Positions 52,374 through 61,739 of a stretch of 64,000 nt of DNA are shown here, piece after piece. Location of the stretch: the NCBI GenBank assembly GCA_963712565.1, contig CAVQIP010000024.1, forward strand, positions 124,001-188,000, written 5' to 3'. Every line of letters starts with the position of its first letter. Position 1 is the stretch's first letter. This DNA is from VAZQ01 sp963712565. GTDB taxonomy: Bacteria > Pseudomonadota > Alphaproteobacteria > Rhizobiales > Xanthobacteraceae. The position numbers and the translations under genes were made by a program. Below the pieces are notes generated by a model, which ran no database searches, was not told the origin of the DNA, and was given only the letters and a program-made list of their open reading frames with translations.

Positions 52374-52455
52374 TGTCGTCCCCGCGAAAGCGGGGACCCA
52401 TCGTGCCGCAGCTACGCTCTCTGGAATATGGATTCCCGCTTTCGCGGCGACGACA
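52374..52455. repeat. palindromic repeat (family A) between convergent yciB and ccmG
   Basis: Left TGTCGTCCCCGCGAAAGCGG-GGACCCAT and right ATGGATTCCCGCTTTCGCGG-CGACGACA are near-perfect reverse complements. The position between convergent genes suggests use as a bidirectional transcript end; no clear T-tract. Confidence 0.8.
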
Positions 52456-52460
52456 TGCGC

Positions 52461-53072
52461 TTACGATGACGGCGCTGCCAGCGCCTTCTCGATCGCCGGC
52501 TTCAGGCTGCGCTCGAGATTGTCGGGTGTGATCGGCCCGATCAGCTTATAGGCGATGCGTCCGTCGCGTCCGACCACGAAAGTCTCGGGCACCCCGTACA
52601 CGCCCCATTCGATCGCCGCGCGGCCGTTGCCGTCGGTCCCGTTGGCGATGAACGGATTGCCATAGCGTCCGAGAAAGCGCCGCGCATTGTCGGGCTGATC
52701 CTTGTAGTTGATGCCGACGACACGGACGCGCTGGTCGGCCGCCAGCGTCATGAGCAACGGAGCCTCCTCACGGCACGGCACGCACCAGGACGCCCACACG
52801 TTGAGCACCGTCACGTTGCTCTTGAAATCCGCGCTGGCGAGCCCGGGCACGGCCTCGCCCTCGCGCTCGAGTCCGGGCAGCGGCGGGAGATCGGTTTGCG
52901 GCGCGGGATGCCCGATCAAGGCCGACGGAATGCGCGAAGGGTCGCCGGCGCCCAGCCGCAGGACGAACAGCCCGGCGAGCGCAAGAAAGGCCAATAGCGG
53001 GACGAGCACGATCAGCCGGCGCTGCCACGCGCCCGCATTCTTCTCGGCCCCATTGCTTTCAGCCGCGCTCAC
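52461..53072 (-). CDS. ccmG: thiol:disulfide interchange protein CcmG/DsbE
   Basis: 203 residues with a GTG start at 53072 (VSAAESNGAEKN). One N-terminal membrane anchor (LIVLVPLLAFLALAGLFVLRL) and a periplasmic thioredoxin fold with the CxxC at Cys97 and Cys100 (NVWASWCVPCREEAPLL). It keeps apocytochrome c cysteines reduced. The GTG overlaps the ccmD stop (GTGA), which fixes the start. Confidence 0.93.
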   Translation of the reverse strand: MSAAESNGAEKNAGAWQRRLIVLVPLLAFLALAGLFVLRLGAGDPSRIPSALIGHPAPQTDLPPLPGLEREGEAVPGLASADFKSNVTVLNVWASWCVPCREEAPLLMTLAADQRVRVVGINYKDQPDNARRFLGRYGNPFIANGTDGNGRAAIEWGVYGVPETFVVGRDGRIAYKLIGPITPDNLERSLKPAIEKALAAPSS

Positions 53073-53248
53073 CACTTCTCCTCGTTCGCGCGCTCCGATC
53101 GCCGCGTGATCCCCTGGGCGTCGAACTCGTCGAGCACGCGGAGCAAATGTCGCCGGTCGAGCACGACCCACAATACCAATCCGGCCACGATTGCGACCGC
53201 GGCGGCATAGGCGGTCACGATGAATGCGGCATGCGGACCGAGATTCAT
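53069..53248 (-). CDS. ccmD: haem exporter protein CcmD
   Basis: 59 residues, a small protein easily missed. One transmembrane helix (AAFIVTAYAAAVAIVAGLVLWVVL) followed by a charged cytoplasmic end (DRRHLLRVLDEF), the CcmD pattern. It helps release holo-CcmE from the CcmABC complex. It starts 2 bp after the ccmC stop and overlaps ccmG by 4 bp. Confidence 0.9.
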   Translation of the reverse strand: MNLGPHAAFIVTAYAAAVAIVAGLVLWVVLDRRHLLRVLDEFDAQGITRRSERANEEKW

Positions 53249-53250
53249 CG

Positions 53251-53985
53251 TCACGCTCTCGCCGCGGCGTCGGCCTGGATCATCTGCAAGGTGCGCACTC
53301 GCCGGCGCATGATCTCGTTGCGCATGGCGGCCAGATGCAGCGTCAGGAACAACAGCGTGAATGCGACGAGCATGATGATCAGCGGCACGAGAATGCTCGG
53401 ATGAATGGTCGATCCGCCGAGCCGGAGCACGGAGGCCGGCTGATGCAACGTGTTCCACCAGTCCACCGAGAACTTGATGATGGGGATATTGATCGCGCCG
53501 ACGAGGGTGAGCACCGCCGCCGCCCGGGCTGCCCGGGTCGGATCGTCGATCGTTCGCCACAGCGCGATCAGCCCGAGATACATCAGGAACAGGACCAGCA
53601 CCGACGTGAGCCGCGCGTCCCAGACCCAATAGGTTCCCCACATCGGGCGACCCCACAGCGACCCGGTGACGAGACACATCAGCGTGAACGCCGCGCCGAT
53701 GGGCGCTGCCGTCTTGGCGGCAACATCGGCGAGGGGATGGCGCCAGACCAGCGTGCCGAGCGCGGCCACGCTCATCAACATCCAGGCGAAGATGCCGAGC
53801 CAAGCGGCCGGGACGTGAATGAACATGATCTTCACGGTCGCGCCCTGCTGATAATCGTCGGGCGCGAGATAGGCCTGGCTGATGCCGAAGACGAAGGCGA
53901 ACAGCGTCGCCGCCGCGAGCCACGGCAACACCCGGTCGGTGAGCGCGCGAAAGCGGGACGGGTTGGCGAGTTCGGTGAGCGTCAT
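53251..53985 (-). CDS. ccmC: haem exporter/ligase subunit CcmC
   Basis: 244 residues from MTLTELANPSRF. Six transmembrane helices and the tryptophan-rich WWD motif (WGTYWVWDARLTS) that presents haem to CcmE; flanking periplasmic histidines (MFIHVPAAW and WWNTLHQPASV) are the expected haem ligands. Upstream in-frame ATGs exist but lie before the family start. Confidence 0.95.
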   Translation of the reverse strand: MTLTELANPSRFRALTDRVLPWLAAATLFAFVFGISQAYLAPDDYQQGATVKIMFIHVPAAWLGIFAWMLMSVAALGTLVWRHPLADVAAKTAAPIGAAFTLMCLVTGSLWGRPMWGTYWVWDARLTSVLVLFLMYLGLIALWRTIDDPTRAARAAAVLTLVGAINIPIIKFSVDWWNTLHQPASVLRLGGSTIHPSILVPLIIMLVAFTLLFLTLHLAAMRNEIMRRRVRTLQMIQADAAARA

Positions 53986-54094
53986 CACAAGTCTCTTGAT
54001 TTGCTCCCAAGCGTTATTCGTGCCCCACACTGGCGGCAATGTGACGAGCCCGCAGCTGCGACGCCGTTCACGATCGCGTCATTCGAGCCTCGCG

Positions 54095-54763
54095 TCAGTC
54101 CAGCCCCTGCCGCAGCGCGATGGCGGCGGCCAAGGGACCGATCACCAGGCTGGCCAGCGTGAGTGCGCACAGAATACTAAAGGGCGCTCCGAATGGGACC
54201 GGCCCGACCATCGCCGCGTTCGAGGCCGCGACCCCGAAGATCAAGACCGGGATCGTCAATGGCAGGACCAGGATCGCGAGCAGGAGACCGCCGCGCCGCA
54301 GCGCCACGGTGAGCGCGGCGCCGATCAGGCCGATGAAGGTCAGCGCCGGCGTCCCCGCAAGCAAGGTGAGCGCAACTGCGCCCGACGCTTTCGGGTCGAG
54401 GTTGAGAAGCAGACCCAGCAGCGGGGCGGCGATGACCAGCGGCAAGCCGGTGGTGAGCCAGTGCGCCAGCGCCTTGCCGGCAACGGCGAGCTCGAGCGGC
54501 AGGCGCGCCGTGAGGATCAGGTCGAGCGAGCCGTCCTCATGGTCCATTGCGATGAGCCGGTCGAGTGCGAGCAGGCTGGCGAGCAGCGCGCCGAGCCACA
54601 GGATCGCCGGCCCGATCCGTGCCAGCAGCGCGAGGTCGGGGCCGATGGCGAACGGGACCAGGGTAACCACGATGAGAAAGAACAGCACGCCGATCAGTGC
54701 GCCACCCCCGCCGCGCACGGCGAGCCGCATGTCGCGCAGGACAAGCGCAGCAAGCGCGGTCAT
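54095..54763 (-). CDS. ccmB: haem exporter permease CcmB
   Basis: 222 residues from MTALAALVLRDMRLAVRGGG. About six hydrophobic helices; DHEDGSLDLILTARLPLELAVAGKALAHWL is the conserved cytoplasmic loop. Forms the ABC unit with CcmA. 109 bp separate it from ccmC, and a repeat-containing 175-bp gap separates it from ccmA. Confidence 0.94.
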   Translation of the reverse strand: MTALAALVLRDMRLAVRGGGGALIGVLFFLIVVTLVPFAIGPDLALLARIGPAILWLGALLASLLALDRLIAMDHEDGSLDLILTARLPLELAVAGKALAHWLTTGLPLVIAAPLLGLLLNLDPKASGAVALTLLAGTPALTFIGLIGAALTVALRRGGLLLAILVLPLTIPVLIFGVAASNAAMVGPVPFGAPFSILCALTLASLVIGPLAAAIALRQGLD

Positions 54764-54799
54764 GGCGGCGCGCTCCCCGTCGTGCCCCGCAACGGCCGC

Positions 54800-54930
54800 T
54801 TCCATTTCTCTCGCCCCAGTGGGAAGTGGATAGAGGTGGGGTTCGTGGGCTCTCGCCGCGGGGGCGACGCCGGCAGGCAACCGAACCGCCCCCAACCTCT
54901 CCTGACAAGGGGGAGGAGACCCCACCGAGC
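54800..54930. repeat. GC-rich repeat region between ccmA and ccmB
   Basis: The 175-bp gap holds CAACCTCTCC-TGACAAG-GGGGAGGAG near 54890-54922 and a GAAGTGG/GAGGTGGGG-rich part before it. The core resembles the element inside the RluA-type gene near 50.08 kb. No gene is seen. Confidence 0.55.
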
Positions 54931-54938
54931 CGGCGCAC

Positions 54939-55547
54939 TCATCGGCCCCTTCCCAGGGGCAGTTCCTTCACCCGATCGAGGCCGATCGGACCATGGGCGG
55001 CCGCGAGGATCAGCCCGCCGCCGGCGAGATGCGCGCGCATGAGATCGGCGAGCGTGGCTTGACCGCCGGCATCGAGGGCGGAGGTCGGCTCGTCGAGCAG
55101 CCAGATCGGGCGTTCCACCGCGATCAGGCGCGCAAGCGAGAGGCGCCGCCGCTGCCCGGCGGAGAGATAGATCGCGGGCAGGCGGGCGATCCCGTCGAGC
55201 CCGACGGCGGCCAGGGCCACCTCGCGCTTCGCTGCGCTGCCACCGAGAAAATTCGTCCAGAAGCCGAGGTTTTCGTCGACCGAGAGGGCGGGCTTGAGGG
55301 CGTCCTGATGGCCGAGATAATGCACCTGCTCGCCGAGGGTCAGTTCCGCATCGGCGCCCTCGCATGCCAGCCGTCCTTGCTGCGGTCGCACCAAGCCCGC
55401 GACCAGGCGAAGCAGAGAGGATTTGCCGGCGCCGTTCGGGCCGGTCACCAACAGCGCTTCGCCCGGGCCGACCACAAAGGTCAATGCCCGGAAGACCTCG
55501 CGGCCGCCCCTGACGCAAGCAAGATCGGAGCCGACCAGCCGCATCAC
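54939..55547 (-). CDS. ccmA: haem exporter ATP-binding protein CcmA
   Basis: 202 residues. ABC ATPase with Walker A GPNGAGKS (residues 36-43), signature LSAGQRRRLSLARL and Walker B WLLDEPTSALD. Drives release of holo-CcmE. First gene of the ccmA-B-C-D-G set, divergent from acnA. ccmE, ccmF, ccmH and ccmI are not in the window. Confidence 0.95.
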   Translation of the reverse strand: MMRLVGSDLACVRGGREVFRALTFVVGPGEALLVTGPNGAGKSSLLRLVAGLVRPQQGRLACEGADAELTLGEQVHYLGHQDALKPALSVDENLGFWTNFLGGSAAKREVALAAVGLDGIARLPAIYLSAGQRRRLSLARLIAVERPIWLLDEPTSALDAGGQATLADLMRAHLAGGGLILAAAHGPIGLDRVKELPLGRGR

Positions 55548-55846
55548 CTTCCGGCCCCGGGCGCGAGCCCGCGCGCCGCCCCGTTCCGCCGCGGCCTGGG
55601 CACGCGAGCCGTGGCGCCGGCCGCAGCCGCGGTCCGAAAAAGCCGCGAAAGAACCGATGATTTTGTGCCCATGTGGTTGACGATTGTCGATTTTCTGGAA
55701 CGGCGCAAAAAAAGACCTTATAAGCCCATCGTCCCGCGCTCACTAATCAACCCGCGCGGAACTCGCGACCGATGACGAGGAAGCGCTTCCGGTAATCCCC
55801 TACCGTCGAACCGCTGGCCCTCCCGGTTGGATGGGAACCGATCACC
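55548..55846. other. divergent control region between ccmA and acnA
   Basis: 299 bp with no ORF I would support. A TATAAG box at 55719-55724 could be an acnA -10 element, but I find no good -35 at 16-18 bp. A TTGACG lies at 55677-55682, too far from it. Promoters for both genes must be here. Confidence 0.4.
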
Positions 55847-58627
55847 ATGACGTCAATCGACAGTTTCCGCTGCTGCCGACCCCTCAAAGTAGGCAGCAAG
55901 ACCTACGCTTATTACAGCCTGCCGGCGGCGGAGAAGAACGGTCTCAAGAGCATCTCCCGCCTGCCCTTCTCCATGAAGGTGCTGCTGGAGAATCTGCTGC
56001 GCAACGAGGACGGCCGTTCGATCACCAAGGAGGACATCCAGGCGGTCGCGCAATGGCTCAAGACCAAGACCTCCGATCGCGAGATTGCCTTTCGGCCGGC
56101 GCGCGTATTGATGCAGGATTTCACCGGCGTGCCCGCGGTGGTCGATCTCGCCGCCATGCGCGACGCCATGAAGGCGCTCGGCGGCGACCCCAAGAAGATC
56201 AATCCGCTCGTTCCGGTCGATTTGATTTGCGATCACTCCGTGGCCGTCACGTTCTTCGGCAGCAACACCGCGGTCAAGAAAAACGTCGATGAGGAATACC
56301 GGCAGAACCGGGAGCGCTACGAATTCCTCAAATGGTCGCAGAAATCATTCGACAACTTCCGCGTCGTGCCGCCCGGCACCGGCATCTGCCACCAGGTGAA
56401 TCTCGAATATCTGTCGCAGACGGTGTGGTCGAGGAAGGACAAGGTCAAGATCGACGGCAAGCCGGTGGTGATGGACGTGGCCTTTCCGGACACGCTGGTC
56501 GGCACCGACTCGCACACCACCATGGTCAATGGTCTGGCTGTGCTCGGCTGGGGCGTGGGTGGTATCGAGGCGGAGGCGGCCATGCTCGGCCAGCCCTATT
56601 CGATGCTGCTGCCGGAGGTCATCGGCGTGAAGTTGACCGGCAAGCTCAAGGAAGGCGTAACCGCGACCGATCTCGTGCTCACCGTCACCCAGATGCTGCG
56701 CAAGCGCGGCGTGGTCGGCAAGTTCGTCGAATATTTCGGTCCGGGCCTCGCCAATCTCACGATCGCCGATCGCGCCACCATCGGCAACATGTCGCCCGAA
56801 TACGGCGCGACCTGCGGCTTCTTTCCGGTCGATGACGATACGCTGAAATATCTCGCGGATACCGGCCGTCCGGCCGCCCAGCTTGCGCTGGTCGCCGCCT
56901 ATACCAAGGCGCAGGGCATGTACCGCAGCAAGTCGACGCCCGACCCCGCCTTCACCGACGTGCTCAAGCTCGAATTGTCGCAGGTCGAGCCTTCGCTCGC
57001 CGGCCCCAAGCGCCCGCAGGATCGCGTCGCACTCAAAGAGGTGAAGGCCGGTTTCGCCATGGCGATGGAGAAAGAGTTCAACAAAGGCGGCGACGGCGGC
57101 AAGGACATCTTCGATCTCCATCCCTCGCTTGCCACCTCGTTGGACAAGAATTTCTCCAAGGCCGGCTCCCCGAAACGGGTTCCGGTCGAGGGCCGACAGC
57201 ACGATCTCGGTCATGGCGACGTCGTCATTGCCGCGATCACCTCGTGCACCAATACGTCGAATCCGAACGTGATGGTGGGAGCCGGGCTGCTGGCGCGCAA
57301 GGCGGTGGCCAAGGGCTTGACCGTCAAGCCGTGGGTGAAGACCTCGCTGGCACCGGGTTCGCAGGTCGTCGCCGAATATCTCGACAAATCGGGGCTGCAG
57401 AAGGACCTCGACAAGCTCGGCTACAACCTCGTCGGCTTCGGGTGCACCACCTGCATCGGCAATTCCGGTCCGCTCGCGCCCGAGATTTCCAAGGCGATCA
57501 ACGACAAGGATCTCGTCGCCGCCGCGGTGCTGTCCGGCAATCGCAACTTCGAAGGCCGCGTCAACGCCGACGTACGCGCGAACTATCTGGCCTCGCCGCC
57601 GCTGGTGGTCGCCTATGCGCTCGCGGGCTCGATGTATTCCGATCTGTTGAAGCAGCCGCTCGGTCTCGACAAGAAGGGCAAGAAGGTCTTCCTCAAGGAC
57701 ATCTGGCCCTCGAGCCGCGAAATCAACGGCGTCGTGCGCAAGACCATCAACAAACAGATGTTCACGAAAAAATACGCCGATGTCTTCAAGGGCGACTCCA
57801 ATTGGCGCCGCATCAACGTCAAAGGCGGCTTGACCTACGGCTGGGACAAGAGATCGACCTACGTGCAGAACCCGCCCTATTTCGTCGGCATGGGACGCCA
57901 CCCGGCGCCGCTCACCGACATCGTCGATGCGCGCGTGCTCTGCCTGCTGCTCGATTCGATCACCACCGACCACATCTCGCCGGCGGGCTCGATCAAGATC
58001 GACTCGCCCGCGGGCAGGTACCTCATCGATCACAAGGTGAAACCGACCGATTTCAACCAGTATGGCACGCGGCGCGGCAATCACGAGGTCATGATGCGGG
58101 GCACCTTCGCCAATATCCGCCTCAAGAACCAGATGGTGCCCGGCGTCGAAGGAGGCGTTACCGTCCACTATCCTTCGCGTCAGCGCATGTCGATCTATGA
58201 CGCCGCCATGCGCTACAAGAACGAAAAGGTCCCGCTCGTCGTCTTCGCCGGCAAGGAATATGGCAGCGGATCCTCGCGCGACTGGGCGGCGAAGGGACCC
58301 AACCTGCTCGGCGTGCGGGCAGTCATCACCCAATCGTTCGAGCGCATCCACCGCTCCAACCTCATCGGCATGGGCGTGCTGCCGCTTTGCTTCGAGGAAG
58401 GCACGTCCTGGCAATCGCTCGGCCTCAAGGGCGACGAGCAGGTGACGATCCGCGGTCTGCACGGGGAGATCAAGCCGCGCCAGCGCATGATCGCCGAGAT
58501 CGTCGCCTCCGATGGCGGCCTCAAACGCGTCCCGCTCGTTTGCCGCATCGATACGCTCGACGAGCTCGACTATTTCAAGCACGGCGGCATATTGCACTAT
58601 GTGCTGCGGCAGCTCGTGGCGGCCTAA
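55847..58627 (+). CDS. acnA: aconitate hydratase A
   Basis: 926 residues. TCA cycle enzyme with a 4Fe-4S cluster held by Cys467 (TSCTNTSNP), Cys533 and Cys536 (GCTTCIGNSG). VGTDSHTTMVNGLAVLGWGVGGIEAEAAMLG and the C-terminal swivel domain (GKEYGSGSSRDWAAKGPNLLGV) are intact. Divergent from ccmA, a conserved pairing in the order. Confidence 0.97.
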   Translation: MTSIDSFRCCRPLKVGSKTYAYYSLPAAEKNGLKSISRLPFSMKVLLENLLRNEDGRSITKEDIQAVAQWLKTKTSDREIAFRPARVLMQDFTGVPAVVDLAAMRDAMKALGGDPKKINPLVPVDLICDHSVAVTFFGSNTAVKKNVDEEYRQNRERYEFLKWSQKSFDNFRVVPPGTGICHQVNLEYLSQTVWSRKDKVKIDGKPVVMDVAFPDTLVGTDSHTTMVNGLAVLGWGVGGIEAEAAMLGQPYSMLLPEVIGVKLTGKLKEGVTATDLVLTVTQMLRKRGVVGKFVEYFGPGLANLTIADRATIGNMSPEYGATCGFFPVDDDTLKYLADTGRPAAQLALVAAYTKAQGMYRSKSTPDPAFTDVLKLELSQVEPSLAGPKRPQDRVALKEVKAGFAMAMEKEFNKGGDGGKDIFDLHPSLATSLDKNFSKAGSPKRVPVEGRQHDLGHGDVVIAAITSCTNTSNPNVMVGAGLLARKAVAKGLTVKPWVKTSLAPGSQVVAEYLDKSGLQKDLDKLGYNLVGFGCTTCIGNSGPLAPEISKAINDKDLVAAAVLSGNRNFEGRVNADVRANYLASPPLVVAYALAGSMYSDLLKQPLGLDKKGKKVFLKDIWPSSREINGVVRKTINKQMFTKKYADVFKGDSNWRRINVKGGLTYGWDKRSTYVQNPPYFVGMGRHPAPLTDIVDARVLCLLLDSITTDHISPAGSIKIDSPAGRYLIDHKVKPTDFNQYGTRRGNHEVMMRGTFANIRLKNQMVPGVEGGVTVHYPSRQRMSIYDAAMRYKNEKVPLVVFAGKEYGSGSSRDWAAKGPNLLGVRAVITQSFERIHRSNLIGMGVLPLCFEEGTSWQSLGLKGDEQVTIRGLHGEIKPRQRMIAEIVASDGGLKRVPLVCRIDTLDELDYFKHGGILHYVLRQLVAA

Positions 58628-58743
58628 ACCAGCAAGCTTGCGCCTCACCTCGAATTGAGTGGCGGGTGATCGCGCGGCTGATTATGAGTGCGGGGCCGGA
58701 GGGGGGAAAGCCGCCCCGGCCCGCGGGGGCGGGGAGGATGATG

Positions 58744-59481
58744 ATGGTGCGTTGCTGCCTCGCCTATGCGGTCGTCGTTGTCTGCGCTTCTGTGGCACCG
58801 CATTCGTTCGCGCAAGGCGAGCCGCGCGCCGTGATCGAATTGTTCACCAGCCAAGGCTGCTCGTCCTGCCCGGCGGCCGACAAACTGCTCGGCGAACTCG
58901 CGGCAGATCCCTCGCTCGTTCCGATCAGCGTGCCGATCGACTATTGGGACTATCTCGGCTGGAAGGACACGCTCGCCGATCCCCGCAACACCGCCCGGCA
59001 GAAAGCCTATGCGCACGTGCGCGGTGACGGCCAGGTCTACACCCCGCAAGTGGTGGTGAACGGCAGCCTGCACGTCCTCGGTAGCGACAGGGCCGCGATC
59101 GAGCTCGCCATCGCCAAGAGTCGAAAGAGCGGCGCAATGTCGTTGCCGCCGGTGACGCTTGCAGTCGGCGACGGTCGGCTGGATGTGGCGATTCCCGACG
59201 CGGAGGGACGTGCCGTCGCCGAGGTCTGGCTGTTCGGGTTGGTGAAGGCGGCGACGATCGCGATCGGACGCGGCGAGAATAAAGGACGCGCGATCACTTA
59301 CCACAACGTCGTGCGGCGCTGGATCAAGCTCGGCGACTGGAACGGCAAGCGCAATTCGTGGAGCATCCCGATGCAGACCCTCAAGGGCGATGGCATCGAC
59401 GAGGCGGCCGTCCTGGTGCAGAGCGGCACGGCGGAAAAGCCGAAGACGATCCTCGGCGCCACGCTCGCAGCCATTCGGTAA
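58744..59481 (+). CDS. DUF1223 thioredoxin-like secreted protein
   Basis: 245 residues from MVRCCLAYAV; three consecutive ATGs (58738, 58741, 58744) make the start uncertain, and GGGGAGG upstream best fits the third. Signal peptide, then VIELFTSQGCSSCPAADKLLGELA with CxxC at Cys39 and Cys42, and VDYWDYLGWKD-type and YTPQVVVNG motifs of DUF1223. Probably a periplasmic thiol protein; function unknown. Follows acnA as in relatives. Confidence 0.9.
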   Translation: MVRCCLAYAVVVVCASVAPHSFAQGEPRAVIELFTSQGCSSCPAADKLLGELAADPSLVPISVPIDYWDYLGWKDTLADPRNTARQKAYAHVRGDGQVYTPQVVVNGSLHVLGSDRAAIELAIAKSRKSGAMSLPPVTLAVGDGRLDVAIPDAEGRAVAEVWLFGLVKAATIAIGRGENKGRAITYHNVVRRWIKLGDWNGKRNSWSIPMQTLKGDGIDEAAVLVQSGTAEKPKTILGATLAAIR

Positions 59482-59924
59482 GCCGGCTACCGCTGACCAC
59501 GGAGTCTGGGCGCGCGACTTTCCGCGCGGCCGAGGCTATTGGATCGCGCGAAGTTGCTTCCGCTAACTGCGGTTTCGCTGCGGATATTTTCTCGGTGAAC
59601 CCGAAAGAGCCGCAACTTTTCGGATCACACTCGCTGCATCTAATGGGCCCGATCTGCCCCGAACGCCGGGGGGCTGGGGGGCTAGAGAATCCGGCGCTCG
59701 ACCACAGACCGGGCCCCGAGGCAACGTCTCTCCACTGGCATTCCGGCTTGGCGCGTGCTTGACCAGAATTGGGCAGGATTATGATTCCATTGACGAATCC
59801 GTGAGGATCGCCGGCTGTGGCGCAAGCAGCGCCGCCGCGATGGCGACGATCCATTTCTCGCTTGCCGACTCTGGCATCCGGCGCGATCATTGTTGTTGAT
59901 CTGTCACACGGAAGGAGGCGCCGC
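59482..59924. other. 443-bp stretch without a supported gene
   Basis: No convincing ORF. TTGACC (59759-59764) and TATGAT (59780-59785) could form a promoter for the downstream gene, but their spacing is only 15 bp. A G-rich run (GGGGGGCTGGGGGG) lies near 59670. Confidence 0.4.
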
Positions 59925-60296
59925 ATGAACTACGGCGATATCGAGCCGAGCGAGTTCCATGGGGGCGAGGCCTCTGGCATTTCGCCTCTCGCCCCCGCAA
60001 ACCGAGTGACCTTCGACCGGCGCGAGCTCAACCGCATTTTCGGCCTCTATGGCCGCAAGGTCGCCGCCGGCGAATGGCGCGACTACGCCATCGACTTCCT
60101 CAAGGACCGCGCAGTGTTCTCCGTGTTCCGCCGCGCCTCGGAAGTTCCCATCTACCGCATCGAGAAAAGTCCCAAGCTCGCGCGGCGTCAGGGCGCCTAC
60201 AGCGTGATCTCGGCGACCGGGCTGATCGTGCGCCGCGGCCACGAGCTCGACCGCGTGTTGGGCGCGATCGACAGGTCGCTGAGCGTGGTGGCGTAG
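59925..60296 (+). CDS. DUF2794 protein
   Basis: 123 residues from MNYGDIEPSEFHGG with a strong GGAAGGAGG ribosome binding site. VTFDRRELNRIFGLYGRKVAAGEWRDYAIDFLKDRAVFSVFRRASE is the DUF2794 core, found across alphaproteobacteria. Function unknown. Convergent with the following GNAT gene (1-bp gap). Confidence 0.9.
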   Translation: MNYGDIEPSEFHGGEASGISPLAPANRVTFDRRELNRIFGLYGRKVAAGEWRDYAIDFLKDRAVFSVFRRASEVPIYRIEKSPKLARRQGAYSVISATGLIVRRGHELDRVLGAIDRSLSVVA

Positions 60297-60297
60297 G

Positions 60298-60816
60298 TTA
60301 CGGCCCGGCCCTTGCGCCAATTCCGAGCGGTCGCTGCATCAACACGCTGTCGAGCCACCGATCGAATTTGAATCCAACGTTCTCGAACGTGCCGACCATG
60401 CGGAAACCGGCCGTGCGATGCAGCTCGATCGAAGCGGTATTGGCGGAATCGCCGATCACTGCGATCATTTGCCGGAAGCCGGCGGCTTCGGCGTCGACGA
60501 TGAGCCGCTGGAGCAGCGCACGGCCGATCCCGCGGCGCTGCGATTGCGGTGCGATATAGATCGAATCCTCGACGCTCCAGTGGTAGGCCGGCCGGGCGCG
60601 ATAGGGTCCGGCATAGGCGTACCCCGTGATCTCGCCGCCGAGTTCGGCCACCAGATAGGGATAGCCGCCGGCGCGCATCGTCTCGTAGCGGCGCGCCATT
60701 TCGCTTTCGTCAGGCGGCTCGATCTCGAAGGACGCCGTGCCATGGCGCACCGCGTGGTCATAGATTCTGGTGATGACCGCGAGGTCGCGCGGTTGAGCGG
60801 GGCGGATGGGGATCAT
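60298..60816 (-). CDS. GNAT acetyltransferase, phosphinothricin/L-amino-acid type
   Basis: 172 residues from MIPIRPAQPRDLAVITRIYDHAV. Matches the Pat/MnaT (YncA) family: GTASFEIEPPDESEM, GYAYAGPYRARPAYHWSVEDSIYI and APQSQRRGIGRALLQRLI. Such enzymes acetylate methionine sulfone, methionine sulfoximine or phosphinothricin; the true substrate is unknown. Confidence 0.9.
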   Translation of the reverse strand: MIPIRPAQPRDLAVITRIYDHAVRHGTASFEIEPPDESEMARRYETMRAGGYPYLVAELGGEITGYAYAGPYRARPAYHWSVEDSIYIAPQSQRRGIGRALLQRLIVDAEAAGFRQMIAVIGDSANTASIELHRTAGFRMVGTFENVGFKFDRWLDSVLMQRPLGIGARAGP

Positions 60817-60974
60817 GGGCGGACGAGCGAGGCCGGACGACGGGCAGACTACGAGGGGCAGTACCGCGGACGGCTGAAACAATAGCCGGTCTGTCGCTCC
60901 CTGTCCGCCGTTCGACGAAAACAGCGCCCCGGCGATGGCCGGGGCGCTGCAATTCCGTTCTGAGCGTCAGTGCT

Positions 60975-61739
60975 TCAGCGACGGTCGCCGAGGAAGCGCA
61001 ACATGAACAAGAACAGGTTGATGAAGTCGAGATAGAGCGAGAGCGCGCCCATCACGGCCTTGCGGCCGACCACGGTACCGTCCTCCATCGGATCGTACAT
61101 CTCCTTGATCCGCTGCGTGTCCCACGCGGTCAGGCCCGCGAAGATCAGCACGCCGACCGCGGAAATCACGAAGTCGAGCCCGGTGCTCTTGAGGAAAAGG
61201 TTGACCAGCATCGCGATGATCAGTCCGATCAGGCCCATCATCAGGAACGATCCGATCGGCGAGAGATCGCGCTGCGTGGTGTAGCCGTAGAGGCTCAGCG
61301 CACCGAAGGCGGCGGCCGAGACGAAGAACACCCGGGTGATCGAGGCGCCGGTATAGGTCAGGAAGACGGTCGACAGCATGAGCCCGAGCAGCGCGGCATA
61401 GAGCATGAACAGCGCGAATGCCGTCGATGGCTGCAGCGAGCTGATGCGCCAGCTGATCAGAAATACCAGCCCGAGCGTTCCGAGAAACAGAACCAGCACC
61501 GCCGGTCCGCTGAAGATCGCCTGCCCGAACGCGGTCAATCCGACGATCGCGCCATTGGCATTGGTGACGACCGCCGCCTGGAACGTGAGCCAGGAGACGA
61601 TGCCGGTGAGCGCGACGCCCATGGCCATGTAGTTGTAGACGCGGATCATGTAGGCCCGCAGGCCCTGATCGATCGCAACTGCCCGGTCCGCACCGACGCC
61701 GCGTCTGGCAGCCGCGTAGTTCCGGTCGAAATCCGACAT
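60975..61739 (-). CDS. Bax inhibitor-1 family membrane protein
   Basis: 254 residues from MSDFDRNYAAARRG. Seven transmembrane helices after a soluble N-terminus; YNYMAMGVALTGIVSWLTF, SLQPSTAFALFMLYAALLGLMLS and LTAWDTQRIKEMYD plus SLYLDFINLFLFMLRFLGDRR are the BI-1/YbhL pattern. Related proteins act as pH-sensitive calcium channels; function here is unproven. Confidence 0.92.
   Translation of the reverse strand: MSDFDRNYAAARRGVGADRAVAIDQGLRAYMIRVYNYMAMGVALTGIVSWLTFQAAVVTNANGAIVGLTAFGQAIFSGPAVLVLFLGTLGLVFLISWRISSLQPSTAFALFMLYAALLGLMLSTVFLTYTGASITRVFFVSAAAFGALSLYGYTTQRDLSPIGSFLMMGLIGLIIAMLVNLFLKSTGLDFVISAVGVLIFAGLTAWDTQRIKEMYDPMEDGTVVGRKAVMGALSLYLDFINLFLFMLRFLGDRR

Noticed and set aside
55697..55724. 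EcfG-type promoter (GGAAC ... GTT) before acnA
   Set aside because: GGAAC is present but no GTT follows at 16-17 bp.
56345..58648. 767-codon open frame antisense to acnA
   Set aside because: Shadow of aconitase; no recognisable motif.
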